Counted from the stretch's first letter, positions 24,542 to 34,116 are shown. The stretch: DNA of 41,703 bases from Salibacter sp031581065 (GCF_031581065.1 NZ_JAVLBN010000018.1:1-41703); one strand, 5' to 3'. Notes: generated by a model from the letters alone, not told the origin. Numbers and translations: made by a program.

Positions 24542-25939
24542 ATGAATAGGAAATATCTCTTTTTGGCTCTGACCGTGATTAGTGTTTTGACCTGGCAATG
24601 TACAGGTTCAAAATCGTTGTCCCGAAAGGCTGATAAGTTACAGGAAGCCGGACTCAACGAGGAAGCGGCTGATTTCTATTACAAATCCCTGCAACGCAAT
24701 CCGCGAAATGTAGATGCTAAAATAGGCCTCAAACAAACAGGTAAAGAAATATTGGAGTCTTTACTCAATGAGTTCTACAAGTCATACTCGGCTGAGGATT
24801 ACCGCATGGCGGTGTATAAATACCGCGAGGCTAAAGATTTTCAGGATATGTGTTCGCCTTTTGTAGATCTCGAAATTCCACCGTACTATAACGATTATTA
24901 CGAAGAATCAGAAACGACCTACAAGAACAACCTCTACGAAAAAGCAAACGAACTTATCTATGAGGAAAAGTACAAGGAGGCTGATGAAAAGCTAAAAGAG
25001 ATCATTGAGCTCGATCCAACTTTTAAAGATGCAAAGGAACTGGCTTCAATGACTACTGCTGAGCCTATGTACCAAAAGGGAGTTAAGCTCTACGAAGCGA
25101 AAAAATACCGCGAATCTTATGCGATGATGAAGCGCGTGATTGATCAAAAAGGATCTTACAAGGATGCTATCGATTACCGCGATAATGCTCTTGAAGAAGC
25201 TACTATCACGATTGCTGTGAGTCCGTTTGATGTTTCGAGTAGCAGTCAGAGCCAAATTGCAGAAAAAATCAACGGTAGCATTACGCAATCGCTCGTGAAC
25301 TCTGAAAACCCGTTTATCAAAGTAGTTGATCGCAGTAACACTGAAAAGCTTCTCGAAGAACAGCGATTGAATATGGAGTTGGGTACTGAATCCCGTGTAC
25401 AGGCCGGTGAAATGCTTGGCGCTAACATGATTATTACCGGTAAAATGATGGATTACTCTGTTCAGAGCCAACCGATTCAAACATCCAGACAACCTGCATT
25501 TGAGCAAATAAAAGTACAAAAAGTCAATCCGCGAACTAAGGAAAAATACGTTGCAACTGAATACCGTAAGACTTACTACAAGGAGTATTCAGGCAGCCGC
25601 AATATCACGGCTGCTCTTCAGTACCAGGTGATCAATGCTGAAACAGGAGAGGTTGTATCTGGAGGCGTGATCAATGAAACCGAACGCGACAATGTAAATT
25701 ATGCTTCGCGTAAAGGCGGATTTAAAAACCTGTATCCGGGTGAATTTAGTAGTTCGCTTGGAGGATTGATGAAAGAAGGTAAAGTGATTACATCTTACAA
25801 GGCAAAAAGCCAGTTACAAAGCAAATTTACTTCATCAAAACGCGAGTTGCGATCTGAAAATCAAATACGTGCAGATCTCGCACAAAAAATTGCTCAAAAT
25901 ATTGTGAGCAAAGTTCATGAATACAATCCTGAATTATGA
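24542..25939 (+). CDS. TPR lipoprotein with a CsgG/FlgO-like domain
   Basis: 465 residues. The signal sequence ends in VLTWQC, a lipobox-like site with an unusual Gln before the Cys. Residues 25-215 contain TPR-like helices (LNEEAADFYYKSLQRNPRN, YKEADEKLKEIIELDPTFKDA, YRESYAMMKRVIDQKGSYKDA). From about residue 220 a CsgG/FlgO-type fold follows: ITIAVSPFDVSSSSQSQIAEKINGSITQSLV, FIKVVDRSNTEKLLEEQRL, AGEMLGANMIITGKMM. Such proteins sit at the outer membrane and support secretion or appendage assembly. It is first in a four-gene operon and overlaps the LPP20-like gene by 4 nt (ATGA). Confidence 0.82.
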   Translation: MNRKYLFLALTVISVLTWQCTGSKSLSRKADKLQEAGLNEEAADFYYKSLQRNPRNVDAKIGLKQTGKEILESLLNEFYKSYSAEDYRMAVYKYREAKDFQDMCSPFVDLEIPPYYNDYYEESETTYKNNLYEKANELIYEEKYKEADEKLKEIIELDPTFKDAKELASMTTAEPMYQKGVKLYEAKKYRESYAMMKRVIDQKGSYKDAIDYRDNALEEATITIAVSPFDVSSSSQSQIAEKINGSITQSLVNSENPFIKVVDRSNTEKLLEEQRLNMELGTESRVQAGEMLGANMIITGKMMDYSVQSQPIQTSRQPAFEQIKVQKVNPRTKEKYVATEYRKTYYKEYSGSRNITAALQYQVINAETGEVVSGGVINETERDNVNYASRKGGFKNLYPGEFSSSLGGLMKEGKVITSYKAKSQLQSKFTSSKRELRSENQIRADLAQKIAQNIVSKVHEYNPEL

Positions 25940-27342
25940 GATATAACTCAGTACTAATTTTATTCTTATTATCATTATTGAGCTTTGGCGGATGCTCATC
26001 ATCAGAAAAAGCCGCAAAAAAAGAAGAACCACAAAACCCACCACCAGCCTGGGTTACGAACAGACCAACGAGTAGTGCTCATTACATCGGTATCGGTATC
26101 AGTGATAAAAAGGCCCACCCGCTGGATTATGCCAGAGATGCCAAAAGAAATGCGCTCAACGAATTAGCATCTGAAATTGAAGTGAATATCACCTCAAAGT
26201 CGATGTTGTACTCTACTGAAAACAGCAAAGGCGAATTCAAAGATGAGTACAAATCATTCATAAAAGTTTCGACTGATCGCACAATTGAAGACTACGAACA
26301 GGTTGATTCATACGAAACTGAAGATAAGTACTTCGTCTATTACCGGCTTTCAAAAGCAAAATACCAGTCTAACCGAAAGGCTGCAATAGAAAAAGCGATT
26401 GATGCTTCAAAAGGCTATTACAGCACAGCCGTTCAGGAAAGAGAAGCCAACAACTATTCGGCTTCTTTGGAAAATGCTTTGAGAGCTGTTCATTCTATAG
26501 AGCCGTTCATCGGTGAAGATTTGATCACAAATTTCGAGGGAGAGCAGGTTTACTGGGGTAATCACCTCAAAACTTTCCTTAGTAACACATTAAGGGAGAT
26601 AAAAATTAAAGCGAATACCGAAACCACAAATGCGAGATGGAGCATCCCGCTCAGCGAGGAGGACGTCTCATTTACGGTTCTGACCGATAAAGGGGAAAAA
26701 CTTCAAAACATACCGCTGGAGATCAAGTATTCTGAAGGGTTTATTCGCCCAAAACTCACGCCAACAAACAGCAATGGAGTGGCAAAGGCGAATTTACTCA
26801 GAATTGTTGATCAGGAGCCAAATCAATGGCTCAGTGCTAAGTTAGCTATTGATCAGATCCATCGAAATGCAATCGGTAGCAAGCCTGATGTGGTGTTTGA
26901 ACAACTCATTAAATCGCTGAATATCCCGTCAGTAAAGAAAAGAATTGAAGTGAATAGTCCACAAGTTTTCCTCGATGTCAAAATCCAAAATGATCAGCAA
27001 AGAGAGCTTGATGAAACGATAAAAAAAGCAATTCGCAACCGGTTGTCTTATCGCGACATGCGTGAAGTATCATCAAAACAAAATGCCGATTACATCATCC
27101 GCGTAACGGCAGATTACCGCATGCTGGAGAAAAAAATGGATATGTACAGGGCGCAAATATCTGGCAGCTTTGAAGTTGAGCGAATAGGTGACAATTCAAT
27201 CGTTTTTTCAGAAAACATAACTGGTATTTTGGGCGTACAATTGTCAGAAAAGAATGCGGTTTTTAACGGTTTTGAAAAGCTGAGTTCTGAAGTTGAAGAA
27301 AAAGTATTTCCAAAATTTTATCGTCAAATCTCTAAAGATTAA
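25936..27342 (+). CDS. LPP20-family lipoprotein
   Basis: 468 residues with a clean lipobox LLSFGGC followed by SSSEKAAKKEE. The N-terminal domain PPAWVTNRPTSSAHYIGIGISDKKAHPLDYARDAKRNALNELASEI is the typical LPP20/FlgP pattern. The segment LSKAKYQSNRKAAIEKAIDASKGYY continues it. The C-terminal 200 residues are beta-rich and unassigned. In vibrios FlgO and FlgP are outer-membrane lipoproteins linked to the flagellum; here the FlgO-like and LPP20-like proteins are adjacent with a 4-nt overlap, in what is probably a non-flagellated organism. They likely form an envelope complex of unknown purpose. The next gene follows after 6 nt. Confidence 0.82.
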   Translation: MRYNSVLILFLLSLLSFGGCSSSEKAAKKEEPQNPPPAWVTNRPTSSAHYIGIGISDKKAHPLDYARDAKRNALNELASEIEVNITSKSMLYSTENSKGEFKDEYKSFIKVSTDRTIEDYEQVDSYETEDKYFVYYRLSKAKYQSNRKAAIEKAIDASKGYYSTAVQEREANNYSASLENALRAVHSIEPFIGEDLITNFEGEQVYWGNHLKTFLSNTLREIKIKANTETTNARWSIPLSEEDVSFTVLTDKGEKLQNIPLEIKYSEGFIRPKLTPTNSNGVAKANLLRIVDQEPNQWLSAKLAIDQIHRNAIGSKPDVVFEQLIKSLNIPSVKKRIEVNSPQVFLDVKIQNDQQRELDETIKKAIRNRLSYRDMREVSSKQNADYIIRVTADYRMLEKKMDMYRAQISGSFEVERIGDNSIVFSENITGILGVQLSEKNAVFNGFEKLSSEVEEKVFPKFYRQISKD

Positions 27343-27348
27343 TACCAA

Positions 27349-28104
27349 ATGAGAGTGTTCAAAATATTCACTATACTACTGTTTTTAAACCCATTAACAG
27401 TATTCAGTAAAACTGACGCTTTAAGTTTGTCGCAGGACTTATTTTTGGCGTATTTCAACGGTGATGAGTACGCTGATTTTAAATCTCAAATAGAATCATA
27501 CGATTACGAGAAACTCAAAAATGAACTGGATAATCCACAAAAGAAAAAGGCTTTTTGGATCAATATTTACAATGCTTACACGCAAATTGGACTAAACGAA
27601 TACGAATCACTCTATTTAGAAAGAAAGAATAAGTTTTTCAGAAAAGATTTCATCACAGTTGCCGGTAAAGAATTCGACTTAGACGACATAGAGCACGGTA
27701 TCTTGCGTTATTCAAGAGCAAAATGGGCGATGGGTTACATCAAAAATCCATTTGCGAGAAAAACAATCAAAGAGTTGCGTGTAGATTCTGTTGATAAACG
27801 TATTCATTTCGCTCTCAATTGCGGTGCAGCTTCTTGTCCGCCAGTAACGTATTTTGAAGCTGACAAACTAAACCAGGAGCTCGATGAAGCGATGAACGAT
27901 TTTTTGACCAAAACCAGTGAGTACGACAAGAACAATGGAGTTCTCAAGGTGAACCGGATTTTCAAATGGTACCGTGGAGACTTTGGATCAAAAGACGGCA
28001 TCGTGAAATTACACAGAAAACTGGAAATTATTCCAAACGATGCATCGCCTAAGATCGAGTTTAAAGAGTACAACTGGAACCTGCAAAAACAAGCCAACCA
28101 ATGA
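27349..28104 (+). CDS. DUF547 exported protein
   Basis: 251 residues with a signal peptide (MRVFKIFTILLFLNPLTVFS). The DUF547 signatures are clear: KKKAFWINIYNAYTQIGL near residue 64, then VDKRIHFALNCGAASCPPVTYFEAD near residue 145 and FKWYRGDFGSKDGIVKL. The family has a papain-like or transglutaminase-like layout with Cys/His residues, but no established reaction. The protein is probably periplasmic. It lies 6 nt after the LPP20-like gene and overlaps the next gene by 4 nt. Confidence 0.92.
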   Translation: MRVFKIFTILLFLNPLTVFSKTDALSLSQDLFLAYFNGDEYADFKSQIESYDYEKLKNELDNPQKKKAFWINIYNAYTQIGLNEYESLYLERKNKFFRKDFITVAGKEFDLDDIEHGILRYSRAKWAMGYIKNPFARKTIKELRVDSVDKRIHFALNCGAASCPPVTYFEADKLNQELDEAMNDFLTKTSEYDKNNGVLKVNRIFKWYRGDFGSKDGIVKLHRKLEIIPNDASPKIEFKEYNWNLQKQANQ

Positions 28105-28466
28105 GTAAAAAGACTGCTGTTATTGGAGCATCGCCAAATGACGCGCGTTATTCGTTTCGTGCCACAAAAATGCTTTCAGATTACAATCACGAAGTAGTTC
28201 CGCTCGGAATCAGGAAAGGCGTCATCGGTAAACACGAAATTATTGTCGATTGGCCAAAAGTGATTGACGACTTGAACACAGTTACGCTCTACATCGGTCC
28301 GCAACGTCAACCGCAATACTACGATTACATCATTAACCTCAAACCAAAAAGAGTGATTTTCAATCCCGGAACAGAAAACCCGGAATTTGAATCAAAATTA
28401 CATGATGCAGGAATAGAAACAGAGAATGCCTGTACGCTCGTAATGCTTTCAACGAGTCAGTATTGA
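28101..28466 (+). CDS. CoA-binding domain protein
   Basis: 121 residues, cytosolic, a single Rossmann-type CoA_binding_2 domain. Visible features are KTAVIGASPNDARYSFRATKML at the start (the nucleotide-binding loop), HEVVPLGIRKG, VTLYIGPQRQPQYYDYI and KRVIFNPGTENPEFE. By analogy with the YccU/YneT family it binds CoA or a related nucleotide; the role is unknown. It ends the operon, and its stop codon TGA abuts the stop TCA (minus strand) of the next gene with no spacer. Confidence 0.92.
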   Translation: MSKKTAVIGASPNDARYSFRATKMLSDYNHEVVPLGIRKGVIGKHEIIVDWPKVIDDLNTVTLYIGPQRQPQYYDYIINLKPKRVIFNPGTENPEFESKLHDAGIETENACTLVMLSTSQY

Positions 28467-29648
28467 TCAGAGCCTTTCCAAAGCTTCCTGTATCACAGCA
28501 GCGGCCCTGTCGAGTTGTTCGTAGCTTATCGTTAGAGGAGGAGAGAGCCTGAAAGCATAACTGGTCGATAAGAACCAGAAAGTGAGCAATCCATTTTCAA
28601 GGCAGTAATCAAAAACACTTTTCACTTCGTCAAAGTCTGCCAAATCAACAGCAAACATCAATCCTTTACGCCTGATCTCCTTTACTTTATCGTGGTTCAG
28701 TTTACTTTCCAAATAAGCACCCTTTTTCTCGACTTCAACTAAATTAATTTCATCTCTAAAAACTTTCAGGTTGGCCAATCCGGCAGCGCAACTAACAGGA
28801 TGACCGCCAAAAGTCGTGATATGGCCCAGAATTGGGTTATCCGCGAGTTCACTCATCAATTCGCGGTTTGCAACCAATCCGCCCATCGGCATTCCGCCAG
28901 CCATCGCTTTACCGATTGTCAAAACATCGGGCACAACACCAAAGTGCTCAAAACCAAACATTTTACCTGTTCGTCCAAATCCCGTTTGAATCTCATCAAA
29001 GATCAACAGTGCACCAACTTCAGAACAGCGATTTCGCAGTTTGACTAAGAAATCAACATCCGAAATTCGAACTCCGGCATCACCCTGAATCACTTCAATG
29101 ATTACTCCGGCAGTTTTATTCGTTATTTCGGTCAGATCCGAAACAGCATTGTGTCGCAAAAAACGCACATCGGGAAGTAGCGGGCGAAAAGGCTGTTTCT
29201 TTGTCTCGTTCCCCGAAACGCTCAGCGACCCGTGGGTACTACCGTGATAACTACCACGAAAGCTAATGAGTTCTGACCGACCAGTAGCTCTTTTAACTAA
29301 TTTGAGAGCGGCTTCATTTGCTTCAGTACCGGAATTAACGAAATAGACATTATCCAAAGTAGGAGGTAAGAGATCTAATAACGTTTTGGCAAACTTGCTT
29401 TGCGGAGATTGAATGTACTCACCGTACACCATCACATGCATGTAGTCGCTTGCCTGTTTAGAAATAGCTTCTGTAATCTTAGGGTGAGAATGTCCTATAT
29501 TATTGACAGCAACACCGGCAATTAAGTCTATGAATTCTCTACCATCAGTCGTGTAAACAACACAATCTTTAGCGCGCTCAATTTCCAAACCGATAGGATA
29601 CGGAGTAGTTTGCGCTACATGTTTGTCAAAAGATTGCCGATCATTCAT
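28467..29648 (-). CDS. Class III PLP-dependent aminotransferase
   Basis: 393 residues, cytosolic. The signature LLIFDEIQTGFGRTGKMFGFEHFGVVPDVLTIGKAMAGG spans about residues 215-255 and carries the PLP Asp and the Schiff-base Lys (TIGKA). YFVNSGTEANEAALKLVKR (about 100-118) is the cofactor phosphate-binding region. The fold is that of the acetylornithine / ornithine / 4-aminobutyrate group. The substrate cannot be told from the sequence, and no arginine genes lie nearby. It is 36 nt downstream of the DUF6580 gene and may share its transcript. Confidence 0.9.
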   Translation of the reverse strand: MNDRQSFDKHVAQTTPYPIGLEIERAKDCVVYTTDGREFIDLIAGVAVNNIGHSHPKITEAISKQASDYMHVMVYGEYIQSPQSKFAKTLLDLLPPTLDNVYFVNSGTEANEAALKLVKRATGRSELISFRGSYHGSTHGSLSVSGNETKKQPFRPLLPDVRFLRHNAVSDLTEITNKTAGVIIEVIQGDAGVRISDVDFLVKLRNRCSEVGALLIFDEIQTGFGRTGKMFGFEHFGVVPDVLTIGKAMAGGMPMGGLVANRELMSELADNPILGHITTFGGHPVSCAAGLANLKVFRDEINLVEVEKKGAYLESKLNHDKVKEIRRKGLMFAVDLADFDEVKSVFDYCLENGLLTFWFLSTSYAFRLSPPLTISYEQLDRAAAVIQEALERL

Positions 29649-29684
29649 AAACCGACATTATTCGTGTGAGAAGAATTCACTCAA

Positions 29685-30245
29685 TTAAGCTTCAGCAAGT
29701 TCGGGAGCGCGTTTTGAAGCGTATGCCTTAGCACCGAACAATGCAGCCGAGTAAAAAAGTGTACCTGCGAAAGTATTCACTAAGAAAGGCAGTCCAGCAG
29801 CATAACTCGTCATGAGTCCGGCCATGTCATTTGTGTAAATAGGGCTTCCCAGCCATGCACCAAAATTGGTAAGAGCGAAAAACACCAGCGATCCGATTAC
29901 TGAAGAACCGAGAACACCTGATATTTTACTGTTTTTAGCCATTGTACTCCCCAAAAGAACCATCACAGTAAAACCGCCATAAATGAACGAAGCACCTTCA
30001 GTAAACCATACAAAAGAATCGTAAAAGCTCCCGTAAAGAATATTGTTGACCAATAAATCGCTCACGAAAAGTGCAGCCATTGGGATCAACAATGCAAGCC
30101 ACTTGTCTTTATTCAATACAGCACCACCAAAGATGGCCATAGCTCCAATCGCTGTGAAATTAGGAGGATGCGGTATAAAACGGGTTAACGAAATAAGGAC
30201 AATTGAAATAATAGCAAACTTGAGTTTCGTGTTATTCGTTTTCAT
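29685..30245 (-). CDS. DUF6580 membrane protein, possible transport component
   Basis: 186 residues with about five hydrophobic segments: KFAIISIVLISLTRFIP, PPNFTAIGAMAIFGGAVL, WLALLIPMAALFVSDLLV, GGFTVMVLLGSTMA and SSVIGSLVFFALTNFGAWL. The motif RFIPHPPNFTAIGAMAIFGGA is the characteristic start of DUF6580 proteins. The look is like the small-molecule-binding S components of ECF transporters. Related proteins are sometimes found with B12 genes in this phylum, but no riboswitch lies upstream here. Its role and substrate are unknown. Confidence 0.85.
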   Translation of the reverse strand: MKTNNTKLKFAIISIVLISLTRFIPHPPNFTAIGAMAIFGGAVLNKDKWLALLIPMAALFVSDLLVNNILYGSFYDSFVWFTEGASFIYGGFTVMVLLGSTMAKNSKISGVLGSSVIGSLVFFALTNFGAWLGSPIYTNDMAGLMTSYAAGLPFLVNTFAGTLFYSAALFGAKAYASKRAPELAEA

Positions 30246-30489
30246 ATTGGTCTTTCTAATTTGCCGACAAATTTAGAAATATTTTATCCTTTTATTGTAG
30301 GCTGTCAAAAAGGATTTCAGTACTTTTGATTTGAAGCCTTTGACAAATTTGTGTTCAAGGGCTTTTCTACTTTATTTAGCCTACTATAACCAAATCATTA
30401 CACCTCACACTTGAAAATATTTATTGTTTGAATAAAAATTGATAATTTTCATAATTATAAAATTTCTTAGGTAAAGACTGAAAGTGAAA
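30246..30489. other. Divergent intergenic region between DUF6580 and recQ
   Basis: An AT-rich stretch of about 240 nt with no ORF, RNA gene or riboswitch that I can recognise. It should carry the promoters of both flanking genes, but I found no perfect TAnnTTTG box with a well-placed TTG. Confidence 0.4.
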
Positions 30490-32685
30490 ATGACGCAGGA
30501 TTTTAATTTGAAAAGCGCGCTTAAGCAGTACTTTGGTTTTGATTCATTCAAAGGTGATCAGGAAGAGATCATAAACAGTGTCCTCAACAATAACGACACC
30601 TTTGTGATAATGCCAACAGGTGGAGGGAAGTCTCTAACTTACCAGTTGCCCGCACTCATTACAGAGGGTACGGCAATCGTTATCTCCCCATTGATTGCTT
30701 TGATGAAAAACCAGGTAGATTCAATTAGAGGATTTGTTGACGATGACAGCGTAGCTCATTTCATGAACTCTTCGCTCAATAAAGGCGAGCTCAATCGTGT
30801 AAGGCAAGATTTACGTGACGAAAAAACAAAAATACTCTACGTAGCTCCTGAATCACTCACCAAGCAGGAGAATATCGAGTTTTTTAAATCGATCAAAATT
30901 TCGTTTGTTGCTGTTGATGAAGCACACTGTATCTCAGAGTGGGGTCACGATTTTAGACCTGAATACAGGCGGATCAAAGAAATGATTTCCGGAATTGACG
31001 ACCGCATTCCGGTTATGGCTCTAACCGCAACAGCTACACCTAAAGTACAGCTCGACATCCAGAAAAACCTGGGAATGTCTGATGCAAATGTCTTTAAAGC
31101 ATCGTTTAACCGTCCTAATCTTTTCTACGAGGTACGCCCTAAAATTCAGGCCGAAAAACAGATTATCAAATTCATCAAGGAAAATGAAGGGAAATCTGGT
31201 ATTATTTATTGCCTGAGCCGTAAAAAGGTTGAGGAGATTGCTGAACTACTTCAGGTAAATGGAGTTAAAGCGCTCGCTTACCACGCAGGAATGGAAGCTG
31301 CTAAACGCGCCAATTACCAGGATATGTTCCTCATGGAGGAGGTGGATGTAATTGTGGCTACAATCGCATTCGGGATGGGAATCGATAAACCCGATGTTCG
31401 CTTTGTGATGCACTACGACATGCCAAAATCTCTGGAAGGATATTACCAGGAAACTGGTCGTGCCGGTAGAGATGGAGGTGAAGGTAGATGTCTTGCCTTT
31501 TACGATTACAAAGACATTGAAAAACTCGAAAAATTCACCACTAATAAGCCCGTTGCTGAACAAGAGATAGCTCGCGCGCTTCTCAATGAGGTAGTGGCGT
31601 ATGCTGAAACAGCTATGTCGAGAAGGAAGTTTCTGCTTCACTATTTTGGTGAAGAATGGGACGAGGAGAACGGAGAAGGGAAGAACATGGATGACAACAT
31701 GGTGAACCCGAAAGAGAAAGTAGAAGCAAAAGACGAGATAAAACTGTTCCTGGAAACAGTTATCAATGTCAAAGAGCAATTCAAGCCCAAGCACGTTGTG
31801 GATGTTTTGGTTGGAAAGCAGTCTGCTGAAGTGAAGAGCAACAAGCACCACACAGCAAAATTCTTTGGTTGCGGTAAGCACCACGATCGAAAATACTGGA
31901 TGGCTGCCGTGAGGCAATCACTCGTAGCTGGACTAATCGGTAAAAACATAGAGCAGTACGGGACTATTTTTGTAACGGATGAAGGTAAAGAGTTCATCAA
32001 GAATCCTGAATCATTCATGCTCATCAAGGATCACGATTACGATCAAATGGCCGAAGATGCAAATGCCATCTCAATGAATAGAGCCGGTCAGGGTGGTGAT
32101 CCTGAATTGATGAAACTACTCAAAGATCTCCGCAAGAAGATCGGGAAGCAAAAGAATTTGCCTCCATTCGTGATTTTTCAGGATCCAAGTCTTGAAGACA
32201 TGGCAACGCAATATCCCATAACGATGGATGAAATGCAGAACATCGTTGGCGTTGGAAAAGGAAAAGCCATGAAATTTGGTCGTCAGTTTCTGGATCTGAT
32301 CAAAACTTACGTTGAGGAAAATGATATCGACCGTCCACAGGACATGGTGGTTAAAGGGCTTGCTAATAAAGGAAGCAATAAGATTAAGATCATTCAGGGT
32401 ATCGACAGGAAAATTCCTCTTGCTGATTTGGCTAAAGCTCGTGGTATTACAGACTCTGAGTTTGTTACGGAACTCGAAAACATCGTGTATTCTGGAACCA
32501 AACTAAATATCGATTACTACATCAATGATGTATTGGATGAAGAGCATCAGGAAGATATTTTTGAGTACTTTAGGGAAGCTGAATCAGATAGCATAGATGA
32601 GGCACTCGAAGAATTTGAGGATGAATATTCTGAAGAGGAAATACGATTGATGCGCATCAAATTTATGTCTGAATTAGGAAATTAA
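30490..32685 (+). CDS. recQ: ATP-dependent DNA helicase RecQ
   Basis: 731 residues from the ATG at 30490 (a GTG lies two codons upstream). Motif 0 is YFGFDSFKGDQEEII, the Walker A is MPTGGGKSLTYQLPA (about residues 38-52) and the Walker B is VDEAHCISEWGHDFRPEY. Motif V/VI is IAFGMGIDKPDVRFVMHYDMPKS...YYQETGRAGRDG. A zinc/winged-helix RQC region and an HRDC domain (GKQKNLPPFVIFQDPSLEDMATQYP, near residue 555) follow, then a 100-residue acidic tail. It unwinds forks and recombination intermediates 3' to 5'. The zinc-binding cysteines of the classical RQC subdomain are not obvious. Confidence 0.96.
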   Translation: MTQDFNLKSALKQYFGFDSFKGDQEEIINSVLNNNDTFVIMPTGGGKSLTYQLPALITEGTAIVISPLIALMKNQVDSIRGFVDDDSVAHFMNSSLNKGELNRVRQDLRDEKTKILYVAPESLTKQENIEFFKSIKISFVAVDEAHCISEWGHDFRPEYRRIKEMISGIDDRIPVMALTATATPKVQLDIQKNLGMSDANVFKASFNRPNLFYEVRPKIQAEKQIIKFIKENEGKSGIIYCLSRKKVEEIAELLQVNGVKALAYHAGMEAAKRANYQDMFLMEEVDVIVATIAFGMGIDKPDVRFVMHYDMPKSLEGYYQETGRAGRDGGEGRCLAFYDYKDIEKLEKFTTNKPVAEQEIARALLNEVVAYAETAMSRRKFLLHYFGEEWDEENGEGKNMDDNMVNPKEKVEAKDEIKLFLETVINVKEQFKPKHVVDVLVGKQSAEVKSNKHHTAKFFGCGKHHDRKYWMAAVRQSLVAGLIGKNIEQYGTIFVTDEGKEFIKNPESFMLIKDHDYDQMAEDANAISMNRAGQGGDPELMKLLKDLRKKIGKQKNLPPFVIFQDPSLEDMATQYPITMDEMQNIVGVGKGKAMKFGRQFLDLIKTYVEENDIDRPQDMVVKGLANKGSNKIKIIQGIDRKIPLADLAKARGITDSEFVTELENIVYSGTKLNIDYYINDVLDEEHQEDIFEYFREAESDSIDEALEEFEDEYSEEEIRLMRIKFMSELGN

Positions 32686-32690
32686 TTCAA

Positions 32691-33974
32691 TTGAAAAAGT
32701 TTTCCTTCTTTTATGCCTCTTTGCAAGTCCTTTGCGAAATTGACTTTTGGTTTTATTTCAAAAACCGGGTCATTTTGCACAGTGACAAATTAGTGAAGAA
32801 ATATCCGGTGATCTACTGTGCCAATCATCAAAATGCATTTGTAGATGCGCTGTTGATGGCGCTTGCCTCAAACAGGCAACCGGCCAGTTTGGTCAGAGCC
32901 GATGTCTTCAAAAACAAGTTGTCAGCAGCATTCTTGCGTAAAGTGAAAATGCGCCCGGTTTACCGCATGCGCGATGGCTTTGGTTCGCTGGGAAGGAATG
33001 AACACACCTTCAATGAATGCTATAACTACTTATCTAAAGGTGGAACGCTCATCGTTTTCCCTGAGGGAAATCACGGTGAGCTCAAGAGGCTTCGTCCGCT
33101 CAAGAAAGGAACAGCCAGAATTGCATTAGACACATTAGATAAGCTGGAGCGTTTTGATAAACTGTACATTCAACCGATCGGGCTCGATTACAGTGACCAC
33201 CCAAAGTTCAGGTCTAACATGTTGATGAACATCGGTGATCCTTTTGAGGTTTCTAAAGATCGGTTTTCGCTGAAAGAGGAAGAGCGCACAAAAGAAATCC
33301 AGCAGGTGACGAAAGAGATCAAAGAGTCGCTTCAACCGCTGATGTACCACCAAAAAGCCAAAGACCACAACAGCACGATCTACGATTTCATTCACCTCGT
33401 GTATCCAACACGCGTAAATCGCAAAAGTCTATTTCTCCAAAACTTCTTTGATGGAAAGGAATTTGCCAATCAGTTTAACGATGACTTATTGAGTGATGAT
33501 CAGCTTTCCAGGATGCAAAACCTCCTGAAAGTAGGGAAGGAGTTGCGATACCCCGGATTCTTTTACAAGAAAGGATCTGAATTTTGGCGACCTCTCATGA
33601 TTTCGATTATCACATTGCCTTTTTACATGGTGGGAGCGGTGATTTTTGCGTTGCCTTTTCACATCATCAAAAAATTGCAATTCGCGATTAAAGATCCGCA
33701 GTTCAGAACGAGTGTGAAATTTTTGACCGGTTTAATTCTCTATCCGCTTTGGTTACTTGTTTTAGCAAGCACAGCAACAGCTTTTTTCAGCGGTAAAGAT
33801 GTTTTGATCGGAACCGGGCTCACAATTATTTGTGGGATTGGAGCTCTGAATTTCCGCGATAATATTCGGTTGGTGATGCGCTTTGGAAGGTGGGTTCTGA
33901 CCGATAAAAGTCAACGTCACACATACGAGGATGAGCTCAATGAATTTGTGCGCTCACTCAAAAATGAAGCATAA
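32691..33974 (+). CDS. Lysophospholipid (1-acyl-glycerol-3-phosphate) acyltransferase-like membrane protein
   Basis: 427 residues starting at TTG (32691), 5 nt after the recQ stop; no upstream ATG is possible without overlapping recQ, and the first internal ATG would delete the catalytic domain. The PlsC motifs are CANHQNAFVDALLM (the HX4D catalytic box, near residue 45) and VFPEGNHGELKRLRPLKKGTARIAL (PEGN-type box). The C-terminal third has several membrane spans (LMISIITLPFYMVGAVIFALPFHII, FLTGLILYPLWLLVLASTATAFF). It likely esterifies a lysolipid at the inner membrane. It may be cotranscribed with recQ. Confidence 0.87.
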   Translation: MKKFSFFYASLQVLCEIDFWFYFKNRVILHSDKLVKKYPVIYCANHQNAFVDALLMALASNRQPASLVRADVFKNKLSAAFLRKVKMRPVYRMRDGFGSLGRNEHTFNECYNYLSKGGTLIVFPEGNHGELKRLRPLKKGTARIALDTLDKLERFDKLYIQPIGLDYSDHPKFRSNMLMNIGDPFEVSKDRFSLKEEERTKEIQQVTKEIKESLQPLMYHQKAKDHNSTIYDFIHLVYPTRVNRKSLFLQNFFDGKEFANQFNDDLLSDDQLSRMQNLLKVGKELRYPGFFYKKGSEFWRPLMISIITLPFYMVGAVIFALPFHIIKKLQFAIKDPQFRTSVKFLTGLILYPLWLLVLASTATAFFSGKDVLIGTGLTIICGIGALNFRDNIRLVMRFGRWVLTDKSQRHTYEDELNEFVRSLKNEA

Positions 33975-33978
33975 AAAA

Positions 33979-34116
33979 GGGGGTGTATCAAAACCGAAAA
34001 TCACATTTTTCGGTTTTAAAAAGCTACTGATGAAGTTGAAATAGTCTTAAAAGACTGTATTAATATCTTACAAACACCGACTTTTTTATCACACAATCGC
34101 TTTTTGATACACCCCC
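33979..34116. mobile_element. 138-bp MITE-like element with 15-bp inverted terminal repeats
   Basis: The perfect inverted repeat GGGGGTGTATCAAAA (33979-33993) / TTTTGATACACCCCC (34102-34116) encloses about 110 bp with no coding capacity. Inside are a second perfect 11-bp hairpin AAAACCGAAAA/TTTTCGGTTTT (33990-34000 with 34007-34017) and a short palindrome AGTCTTAAAAGACT (34043-34056). The ends resemble those of IS1182-like elements. No clear target duplication is visible. It sits between two convergent genes and may also act as a bidirectional terminator. Confidence 0.6.

Noticed and set aside
24392..24598. 68-codon minus-strand frame between the regulator and the lipoprotein operon
   Set aside because: It overlaps the real signal sequence on the plus strand. 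Its TDTDVTQ segment comes from the duplicated 19-bp DNA site, not from protein homology.
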